Assembly: GCA_934047225.1 (NCBI GenBank)
Contig: OW203993.1
Coordinates: 27,480,069 to 27,544,068 of the forward strand
DNA length: 64,000 nucleotides
From: Ypsolopha sequella
Taxonomy: Eukaryota > Arthropoda > Insecta > Lepidoptera > Ypsolophidae
Reading direction: 5' to 3'
The notes beneath the pieces are model-generated. The model had not been told where the DNA came from. It saw nothing but the letters and a program-made list of their open reading frames with translations, and made no database searches. Shown in pieces: positions 10,923-19,714 of this stretch; within the stretch, counting starts at the first letter, position 1; each line of letters starts with the position of its first letter. Both the position numbers and the translations under genes were made by a program.

Positions 10923-12959
10923 CTATTTTAAACTTTGATAATATGAGCGTAGAAAACTTAGGGCGTCCAAAGTATTGGCATTCATCTTTGTTCTTAAGCG
11001 GTGACACAAGTAACTCGCCGAAGAAAACACCCTCTCAGCTTCGACACTGGAGGGCGGGATGGAGAGCAGTAAATTATATGCTCGCGTTAAATGTGTACCA
11101 CGTCGCCCACCGCTGTCAAAGAGAGCCATCTCCACTTGGATTGTAGTGCCAAGATCCAGGACCTCTTCTCCGGACTGTCGCAGCTGTAAAGATTCGGCTG
11201 CTTCATTTTGTAGCTTGCGGCGCAGCTGATCTTTCATAGACATACTTTTGTCATCATTGCTTTCTATCTCTGTTTGTACTTGTGGCCCTTGTGGGCTGTT
11301 AGTGCTAGAGTCTGCTGATGACTCAAAGAAGCTGTTCAATTTGATTATTGTGTTTTTTACCACGTTATTATCGACATTTTCGAATGGATATGAAGATTTC
11401 CCTTCCCTGTAAAATTTTTCAGAATTATCTAGATATTTGAGAGTGCTGCTCAGCTCTGGTAATCGTCGTTCTCCAATTCTTTGTTTCAGTGATGCTAAAA
11501 GATCATGGCTCACATCATTATGGATTTCACCGAGTTTCTCAATCATAAACTTCAACGCTGTTTCACTCATTATCAGGTTGGCATTTTCTTCACACAGAAC
11601 TTCAACAGTAGCCTTAATCACATTCATTGTATTGGAGAGTTCTTCGAGTCGCCTCATCTCTTCTTCTGAAAATGTGATATGGTTGTCATGATCAATCAAC
11701 GCTTTCTGGACTGCAACTTTCAGTGTTAGAAACCGGGACAACATGTCAGCAAGGCTGCTCCACCGTGTCTTGCAATCAAGTATTAGACGCAAGCCTTTCT
11801 TCATTCCTTCCTCCGAAGCATATTTGTATAAGGTTTCTGCTCGAGTAGGAGATGAACGAAAAAAAATCACAGCTTTTCGGACTTTGCTTATAACATCTTT
11901 GAAGCTTCGCGCAAGCGCAAATCTGACCCTTGAAGTGCTGGCATATTCAATGGACACATCAAACCCAGTCCTGTCCAGTTCATCATTGTCGCTTGCTTGG
12001 TCAGTGTCAGTCTCATCAGTATCAGTCTTATCGCTGTCTTCTGACTCTGATTCTGACTCAGGATCAGGAATAACTGGAACTTCAGAAACAGCTGTATTTT
12101 TCTTGTAAAGAACATCAATTACTGCCAGTTGAATCCCATGCGCTAAGCACAGTTGATGAAATGCATTGGTCTTTCGACCTAGGGCACGCATAACGCTCGC
12201 TCCATCAGATGCCAGGCAAATTATGTCATCATCTAATGACAGATTATGTTCAGCAATTTTTCCTTTCAGAATCTTGAGACAGTTATCTGCCGTGCCCTTT
12301 CCTGTCAGTTTTGCTAAGCCCAGGTTTCTGAACGATTTGCGTTTTAATTTCGGTGAATGAATGTTGACGTTCATATACCGTACATTTTGAGACGATGTCC
12401 ACTCATCAAGGGTAATAGTGAATTTTATACCCGAAGATTTCAGAAGGTTTAATTCCTTTGTTAGTTCTGCCTTAAGTTGGTTGCTTTGGGTGATGACAAT
12501 TCTTTTTATTGTGTGGGGAGACTCAGGCAACTTATATCCACTTTTATTGAATAGCTTGCGTATCGTTTTGGATGCACAGATTCGAAAAAACGACAGACCA
12601 TCCAAAGCTGCCAACATGGAGATCATGTCTTCGGCGCTATCATCAGATTTGAAATAATCTGTGACTCGCATTTTCTTCTTCTGTACTTCATTGGTATTTT
12701 CTTTGCTCCCACTTGCAGTAACTGTAACCTCATCAGATTGATTGGTCTGTCCTTTTACAAATATGGAATGCTTCTTTTGCAGATGTAGGTCCAAAGGAGT
12801 CGTTGACATAGAGTTTGACAATACTACTTTGCAGATCTTGCATTTTGCTTGCGAGCCACCTTCAGCACGCAAAAAGTGTTGCCACACGGAATTTATGTCT
12901 TTAGATCTTTTAGTGTACTCTTTGAAAACAACCTTGTCTTCACTTCCACTCGCCATCAC
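10923..12959 (-). CDS. hAT transposase with BED zinc finger
   Basis: An uninterrupted 678-residue frame, the expected size for an autonomous hAT transposase. A BED finger lies near residues 24-65 (VWQHFLRAEGG...CKICK...HLQKKHS). The RNase-H-like core follows, with TLDEWTS and LASDGASVM as candidate Asp motifs. An unusual run rich in Asp, Ser, Glu and Thr interrupts the middle (about residues 300-330). The C-terminus carries the dimerisation block SSVEAERVFSSASYLCHRLR. The ATG at 12959 sits just downstream of a plausible acceptor (TTTCAG near 12998), so a 5' UTR exon further up (possible donor near 13464) is likely. It should excise and reinsert elements with TAGGGTTTGCA ends. Confidence 0.92.
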   Translation of the reverse strand: MMASGSEDKVVFKEYTKRSKDINSVWQHFLRAEGGSQAKCKICKVVLSNSMSTTPLDLHLQKKHSIFVKGQTNQSDEVTVTASGSKENTNEVQKKKMRVTDYFKSDDSAEDMISMLAALDGLSFFRICASKTIRKLFNKSGYKLPESPHTIKRIVITQSNQLKAELTKELNLLKSSGIKFTITLDEWTSSQNVRYMNVNIHSPKLKRKSFRNLGLAKLTGKGTADNCLKILKGKIAEHNLSLDDDIICLASDGASVMRALGRKTNAFHQLCLAHGIQLAVIDVLYKKNTAVSEVPVIPDPESESESEDSDKTDTDETDTDQASDNDELDRTGFDVSIEYASTSRVRFALARSFKDVISKVRKAVIFFRSSPTRAETLYKYASEEGMKKGLRLILDCKTRWSSLADMLSRFLTLKVAVQKALIDHDNHITFSEEEMRRLEELSNTMNVIKATVEVLCEENANLIMSETALKFMIEKLGEIHNDVSHDLLASLKQRIGERRLPELSSTLKYLDNSEKFYREGKSSYPFENVDNNVVKNTIIKLNSFFESSADSSTNSPQGPQVQTEIESNDDKSMSMKDQLRRKLQNEAAESLQLRQSGEEVLDLGTTIQVEMALFDSGGRRGTHLTRAYNLLLSIPPSSVEAERVFSSASYLCHRLRTKMNANTLDALSFLRSYYQSLK

Positions 12960-13752
12960 TGTGTTTTATATTGTCTGTCTAGCTTTCAATGCAGGAACTG
13001 AAATCATAAAAAATTAATTAGATAAGATAATTATAAATAAAATACTGTTTGTAAATATTGCTTAAGTGTAAAAAGATCGTGGAAATACCTGCTCTGTTAA
13101 TAAAATTGTGTATGTCTTGATATTGTCAACATTGTGAACGTATGATGTAGGTAGGCTGAATTTTACATTTACGCATGTTTTATTTTATAGTCACGTCATC
13201 GAATAAAACAGGCAACCTTTCTTTAATTGAAACGTGAGACATGTGTGAAGAACAAGAACCTACATAATAGTTTAAAAGGTCACAACAATCTAATCTTTTA
13301 AAAATTGTAACATCACACAGGGCGGCACGGCTCGCGTAACCAAATCAGTAGCTTAGCGTAAGTAGGTAATTAATACGTACGTATACGCCACGTCAGAGAA
13401 ATGCAGAAAACCGTAGTAATAATAATATTATGTGGAATTAATTAGGTTTGTCTAAAATACTTACGTGAATGTCGCGGCGTGTAGGTAATAATAATAACAC
13501 AAGTTAACACAACACAGATGCGTGCGCGCTGTCGCTGGCCGCGTGACTGACTGAGTGAACGAACGAACGAGGCTGAACGAGTAAATGAACACAAGGTGGG
13601 GTGGGACTCAGGGGCAGAGTAAGAATAAGACCAAAAACAAAAACTTTATTATTATTCAACTATTCGAATAATTTAAATGAATTATTCGAATTTGAAATTG
13701 GAGCGGATATTCGAATAAAATGAATATTCGAATATTCGAATTGCAAACCCTA

Positions 13753-13760
13753 GGTGGGAC
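13753..13760 (+). repeat. Right 8-bp TSD of hAT element
   Basis: GGTGGGAC, identical to 9857-9864. Confidence 0.93.
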
Positions 13761-14329
13761 AGTAGTTTGTCTATGTGGGCTAGAGTCATGGCTAACACCT
13801 AATTCAAAGAGTCTGGGGGGATACCTCAAGTTATAAAATTCAATTGATTATTATCATTCAGTTGTATATCCATCTCTATCTCTAGCGTGTGTCAAAGATG
13901 GATGTATGCTCGAATAATAAATGATCAACCAAATCTTTTTGGGAGTACCGGGCAGCCTCGGATATATGGATTTTTTTGAGGCGGGGCAAAAGCTTAGACC
14001 CCTTTTTTTATGGCCTCCTGGCACGATAAAGCATGAAGCATGACTTCGTTTATCAATTGTTTTATTGCGCACATTTACTTATTTTGGTTCAAAGAGCGTG
14101 CGACAAATTAAGTCGTGCGTTGTCGTTCTGCGATGCAAGTTGAAGTTCATATTGTACTAAGACGTATATTTGTTTACCCTACGATGGTAACATAATTTAA
14201 ATGAACACGCATAGTAACAGGGGTGCCACGGCACCCCATGATAATAAAATGAATAAAAAACTTTTGTTTAATGAAAATTAAAACTTTTTATTCTTCAAAC
14301 AAACTAAAAGAACACTTTGCTTGAGATCA
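13761..14329. other. Non-coding stretch, nothing recognised
   Basis: A short palindrome (GGGTGCCACGGCACCCC, about 14221-14237) is the only structure noted. It may relate to the piggyBac remnant that follows, but it is not flanked by a TTAA duplication I can verify. Confidence 0.35.
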
Positions 14330-14660
14330 ATCAGTAACTAAAAGAAATTAGATTAAAAAAAATTTTTTTGGCAACTTGGTCAAAATTGAGACAAATTTCC
14401 ACACGGTGTTCAGGGCACGCAGGTCTTTTGCATTTTGAACAAAAAATCTTCACTTTTTTGTCATTCTTTCGAGGACACAATGCACATCGAGCATACTTTT
14501 GCAATTTGGCAGGGGGTTCACTCGCTGGAACTTCTTCTGGGACATTTAGAATGGCCCTTATATTTCCCGATAGTTGTCGAGGTAAATTTGACTCCAGCCG
14601 TCGGTCGCACGTACTGGTATTTGACCAAAAAACCTGGCCAAAACCTAATTAAAGTAATAT
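14330..14660 (-). pseudogene. piggyBac-like transposase C-terminal fragment
   Basis: On the minus strand a frame ending at the TGA at 14330-14332 reads through a Cys-rich finger: YARCALCPRKNDKKVK, FCSKCKRPACPEHRVE. This C-x2-C / C-x2-C / H pattern is the piggyBac C-terminal zinc finger that binds the transposon end. The core DDD domain is missing, so this is only the last part of the gene. Confidence 0.7.
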
Positions 14661-15091
14661 ATTATTTTTTCATCGATGTTTGTGCGTTGAAGTATGAATT
14701 AAAGAAAATATTTCATTGCATAAGAATAAAAAAATACTCTGATTGACTGGTTACTGATCTACCCTGAACCCTGAACCTAGGAACATGAAATTTGGACTGT
14801 AGGTTTCTTATATGACGTAGACATCCGGATTTCAGAAAACTCCCATAGGATCGGGAGAAACGGGATCCATGCGAGCAATGCTGTGCTGCTACTCTGTTTT
14901 ATTATTTTCTATGTGGACACACTGAGAGAAAAAAGATACGTAATTCTGTAACTCACTTACTTATGTGAGGACCAATTCAGGATACTGTTACTTAAGTAGC
15001 CGACAACAACATGCCGCGTAAGTAACAGGCAGTTGTGCCAGAGCCCGTAGTGTACGTAGCCCTCTTCGTTACATATACCAGTGTAGCCTAC

Positions 15092-15291
15092 NNNNNNNNN
15101 NNNNNNNNNNNNNNNNNNNNNNNNNNNNNNNNNNNNNNNNNNNNNNNNNNNNNNNNNNNNNNNNNNNNNNNNNNNNNNNNNNNNNNNNNNNNNNNNNNNN
15201 NNNNNNNNNNNNNNNNNNNNNNNNNNNNNNNNNNNNNNNNNNNNNNNNNNNNNNNNNNNNNNNNNNNNNNNNNNNNNNNNNNNNNNNNNNN
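15092..15291. other. Assembly gap, 200 Ns
   Basis: Exactly 200 unknown bases. The left border has satellite-like DNA (CCAGTGTAGCCTAC), and the right border is two bases before the CACTG end of the inner element. Any open frame across it is an artefact. Confidence 0.99.
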
Positions 15292-15293
15292 TG

Positions 15294-16210
15294 CACTGTT
15301 AGAAAAAAATCTGTGAAATTACATAAAAGTGCGGGCAACTTTCGTAGCCCTCACTTTTACGTAAAATTACATGTGTATGTAATTTTCCATACTATCTGTA
15401 AATTCACATCACCGCTTTTTTACATAAAATGTGAATAAATGTTATGTAAATTCTATTATGTAAATTTACATAACTCATTTTCCTAAATATTTATTTTATG
15501 AAAAATATGTAATTGTAGGTAAGTTTACATAAAATGATGTAATCTAAAATGACATAAAATGATGTTTTTTTTTTACATCAAAATTATGTAAAGATTTTTC
15601 ACATAAAATTATGTAACGTGATTTTACATCAAAAACATGTAAGGTGAATTTACATAAAAATATGTAAGTTGAATTTACATGAATTTTATGTAACAAAAAA
15701 TATTTATAAAATTACATAATATGATGTCGGTAAATCTACAAAAAACTAGATATTTCACACAAATTTATGTAATTATTATACGCAGATTTATGTAGTTCTA
15801 CATAATATGTAGGTAAAGCTACACGTATCTGTGTAATTTATATGCATAAATATATGTAGATTTACGTAATAAGTAGGTAAATCTATAGAAAACTGTGTAG
15901 TTTTATTACATATCTGTATGTAGTTTTACATAATATGTAGGTAGATCTACACAAAAATATGTATTATTAATTACCCAGATGTTACGTAGTTTTACACACA
16001 CATACGTGAATCTACAGAAAGTGCAGTATTTTTACATGCATTTATGTAGTACTTATCACACATTATGTATGTAAACATCTACATAATAGTGTATGTAATA
16101 TTCAATACTCTTAGGGGAAATTTTACAGAACACAATATGTAAAAATACACAATTTATATGTGAATTTACATACATTAATGGTAATTATACAGCCAAACTG
16201 TAATATTCTT
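15294..16210. repeat. Left subterminal ATGTAA/TTACAT array
   Basis: Dozens of short palindromic or inverted motifs such as TTACATAAAATTATGTAA occur every 15-40 bases. No coding potential. Confidence 0.75.
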
Positions 16211-16358
16211 TCTACCAAAATTACAGGTACTTTGTTCCTGTCAAGCGGTTTTCAGCATATATCATCAAGATGAACTTGAGTTTTATGTCCTGAAGGCCCA
16301 TGCGATAGGAACGACCATGCCTGTAATTTACTGTTAGAAAGAATATTACTGTTTGGGT
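16192..16358. repeat. Hairpin with about 45-bp arms
   Basis: AAACTGTAATATTCTTTCTA at the left pairs with TAGAAAGAATATTACTGTTT at the right, and ATTACAGG and TTCCTGTC pair inside. The arms carry the element's own TGTTAGAAA motif. Confidence 0.65.
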
Positions 16359-16717
16359 GTGACCAATAATGTAGGTACACAAATAAATTGATTTCATTTA
16401 CAATATTCTGTTACCACAAATACTTAAATGAAACCAATGTTTATTAGAAACATAACTATATTATTATTATGCATATAACAATTTAGTTGGTAATAAATGA
16501 CATTAAAATTGACATAATACAGTAGCAAAAGTATGATAGAAAGCATGTTGTACAATTGGACAGTGACAACAAATGACTGACATACATTGCATAGAATTAT
16601 TTAATTCGCAATATTTAAAACAATCAATTCAAATTATATTATTAAAAACATTTAGGTACAGATAGGTTATAATATAAGATCATTATATTAATATCTAATT
16701 GTAACCATTGGTGTTAA

Positions 16718-17102
16718 GGTGGTTGCGTCAGGGCTCGCTCCCAAACGCACAACTTGTAATTTGTTTTCCTTATTTTTAATATAAAGTATTAAATAAATGG
16801 GACTTATAGCATTAGGCAACAATAGTTTAATGTCAATTAGGATTTTTTAGCAATGATGTGTTCTTTAATGCATAACGTTGTTAATGATCCTGGACAACAA
16901 CTATAAACACGCTTTAAAGTTGTTGTGCAGGATCATTAACAGAGTAATACATAAAATACCACAACTTTGCTAGAAGAGCTTAACTAACACTTAACTATTG
17001 TCGCGTAATGCCATAAATCACATTTATGTAATACTTTTTATCCTAAAATAATGAAAACAATAATAAGTTGTGCATTTGGGAACGAAAATTGACGCAACCA
17101 CC
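16718..17102. mobile_element. MITE with TTAA target duplication (piggyBac-type)
   Basis: TTAA flanks both ends (16714-16717 and 17103-17106). The ends are inverted: GGTGGTTGCGTCA perfectly, then after a variable 9 bases CCCAAA(C/T)GCACAACTT. The interior includes a palindrome around 16874-16945. There is no gene. TTAA duplications are typical of piggyBac-mobilised elements. Confidence 0.75.
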
Positions 17103-17138
17103 TTAAGATGAAGTTGTGGGAACCGAAAACTAGCGATA

Positions 17139-17320
17139 GTACTCGTTCATACAAACCACATTCCGTGAAAAAAAAATCAAGAAATCGCGAAAAAAATATC
17201 AGCTGTTCCATAGAAAAGTTACATATAACTAGCCGATGAAAATGTATGAAACAACTGATTATTTTTCCGCGATTTCTCAATTGTTTTTTACGGAAAGTGG
17301 TTCGTATGGACGTGTACTAT
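17139..17320. repeat. Imperfect inverted repeat, about 55-bp arms
   Basis: ATACAAACCACATTCCGTGA at the left pairs imperfectly with the right arm TTTTTTACGGAAAGTGGTTCGTATGG, and AAATCGCG pairs with CGCGATTT. It sits directly after the TTAA MITE and is probably another foldback element. Confidence 0.55.
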
Positions 17321-17344
17321 ACCCTGTATACATAATATTATTTA

Positions 17345-18470
17345 CCTTATATGGTTTGACTCAATGTATGAAAAAATGATTAAACAATTCTTAATCTTAT
17401 GTACTAGAAACAGTAGTTCAATTAAATGCAGCGATTTAAGGTTTGACTCATTGTATGAAAAAAATATTTAACAATTCTTACGTACTAGAAACAAGTACTA
17501 GAATCAGTTGTTCAATTAAACACAGCGATTTAAGGTTTGACTCATTGTATGAAAAAATTAATTAACAATTCTTACGTACCAGATACATGTACTAGAATCA
17601 ATCATTCAATTAAATGCAGCGATTTAAGTTCTGACTCATTGTATGAAAAAAATATTTAACAATTCTTACGTACTAGAAACATGTACTAGAATCAGTTGTT
17701 CAATTAGATGCAGCGATTTAAGGATTGACCATAGTATGAAAAAAAAATAACAATTCTTATGTACTAGAAACGTGTACTTGAATCAGTCGTTCAATTAAAT
17801 GCAGCGAGTTAAGGTCTGACTCATTGTATGAAAAAATTAATTAACAATTCTTACGTACCAGAAACATGTATTAGAATCAATCATTCAATTAAATGCAGCG
17901 ATTTAAAGTCTGACTCATTGTATGAAAAAAATATTTAACAATTCTTACGTACTAGAATCAGTCAATTAAACGCAGCGATTTAAGGTTTGACTCATTGTAT
18001 GAAAAAATTAATTAACAATTCTTACGTACCAGAAACATGTATTAGAATCAATCATTCAATAAATGCAGCGATTTAAAGTCTGACTCATTGTATGAAAAAA
18101 ATATTTAACAATTCTTACGTACTAGAATCAGTCAATTAAACGCAGCGATTTAAGGTTTGACTCATTGTATGAAAAAATTAATTAACAATTCTTACGTACC
18201 AGAAACATGTACTAGAATCAATCATTCAATTAAATGCAGCGATTTAAGTTCTGACTCATTGTATGAAAAAAATATTTAACAATTCTTACGTACTAGAAAC
18301 ATGTACTAGAATCAGTTGTTCAATTAGATGCAGCGATTTAAGGTTTGACCATAGTATGAAAAAAAAAATAACAATTCTTATGTACTAGAAACGTGTACTT
18401 GAATCAGTCGTTCAATGAAAAAATAAATTAAGAATTCTTACGTACAAGAAACGTTTGTTCAATTAAATAC
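17345..18470. repeat. Tandem array of about 94-bp units
   Basis: About 12 units share GCAGCGATTTAAGGTTTGACTC and TTAACAATTCTTACGTAC. Spacing between GCAGCG anchors is mostly 91-95 bases, with two 77-base short units at 17972 and 18142. The short-long pair repeats, indicating a higher-order unit that expanded. Non-coding. Confidence 0.88.
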
Positions 18471-18944
18471 CTTATCTATTTCAAACATTGAACAAAATAA
18501 AATTTGAATTAGCTATAAGAAAGCATGCTGTCAATCATAGAATGGATTCTTTATGTGTGCCCTTTAGGTTTCAGTAGTGTAACAGAAAATGGTTGCGGAC
18601 ACCTATATTTAAGGGGCCGACTTAAAGATATTCTTGAAGAGAATATGATACAAACTGGCTGCTTCGAGTAGTTGCCATGAGACAAATGTTCTGCCAAAAA
18701 TAATAATTACGCCCACAAACTTGGCCGGAGCCCTCAACACTCATCACTACGCCCATGCGCCTTGTTGAAATAATGATATTATTAGGATTTGAAAATATTT
18801 TTGAACCATGAAACCTCCGGCAAAATTGGTTAATATTACTGTCTCTACAAGTCAAAGTGAAAAGTTTTAGAAAGGGTAAGAAAACTTAACTTGATTTTAT
18901 ATAGAGAGCAAGACGTCAGATGTGTATCTGGCAAGAAAATTAAC

Positions 18945-19491
18945 CTGTGAATGCGTGGTCAGACAGCATAGTCCCCTCTATTGAATGTGAACTTTTTTTC
19001 TTGTTGGTCTTATTCATCAAACAAAGAGGAACCACCTACTTTCATAGTCCGACTTATCGGACTACAAGGAATTACGGGTATCCGACTTATCAGACAAACA
19101 GATTACCAGAATATAAAAAAATAAAGTAGCTTGGAATACCTGAAATCTACACTAATATAAACTAATATAAAGAGAATCTTGGAATACCTGAAATCTACAC
19201 TAATATAAACTAATATAAAGAGAATCTTGGAATACCTGAAATCTACACTAATATAAACTAATATAAAGAGAATCTTGGAATACCTGAAATCTACACTAAT
19301 ATAAAGAGAATCTTGGAATACCTGAAATCTACACTAATATAAACTAATATAAAGAGAATAGATTTGCATTTTTGTTTGTAATGAATTAACTCAAAAACCA
19401 CCTGACCAATTTTAATGATAGGACCAATAGGAAAAAAAAGTTCACGTCGTCGTCCGATCGAGAGAACTATGCTGTCAGACCACGCATTCAC
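18945..19491. mobile_element. Foldback element with about 78-bp inverted ends
   Basis: TGTGAATGCGTGGTCAGACA at the left end matches, inverted, the right end ...TGTCAGACCACGCATTCACA (one mismatch region). Arms extend about 78 bp. The interior holds the 48-bp minisatellite. No gene. Confidence 0.75.
19131..19359. repeat. 48-bp minisatellite, about five copies
   Basis: The unit beginning CTTGGAATACCTGAAATCTA is repeated at 19131, 19179, 19227, 19275 (short, 36 bp) and 19311. It lies inside the foldback element. Confidence 0.9.
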
Positions 19492-19714
19492 AAGGGAAAC
19501 AAGTCAACAGATGGGTTTATTGCAGTGCAATTTGTTCAGTTACGCGATTGTCGGCTATTATATAGTCCACCAATGTTTTACTGGAATCAGATATTCAAGC
19601 CTGCTGATAGCAATGCCACTAAGGTTGGAACCCCTTTCACAACAACAAGTGTACCTATGCGGTGATTGTTTAGGCTAATGCTGAGCTTAAGTACAGAATG
19701 ATCCATATTTTAAA

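Larger units (their letters stand above)
9865..13752. mobile_element. Complete hAT transposon, 3888 bp
   Basis: The element begins TAGGGTTTGCACTATTCG and ends with the reverse complement of TAGGGTTTGCAATTCG, flanked by the perfect 8-bp duplication GGTGGGAC. The subterminal zones are dense in ATTCGAATATTCG-type motifs, probably transposase binding sites. It carries one full-length transposase gene on the minus strand and an internal 250-bp tandem duplication. Everything needed for mobility seems present. Confidence 0.93.

Noticed and set aside
11437..12657. Plus-strand frames opposite the hAT transposase
   Set aside because: Antisense shadows of the intact 678-residue gene.
13854..14072. 72-codon minus-strand frame
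   Set aside because: No motif, no splice or start support.
15035..15338. Open frames across the Ns
   Set aside because: They consist of unknown bases and are meaningless.
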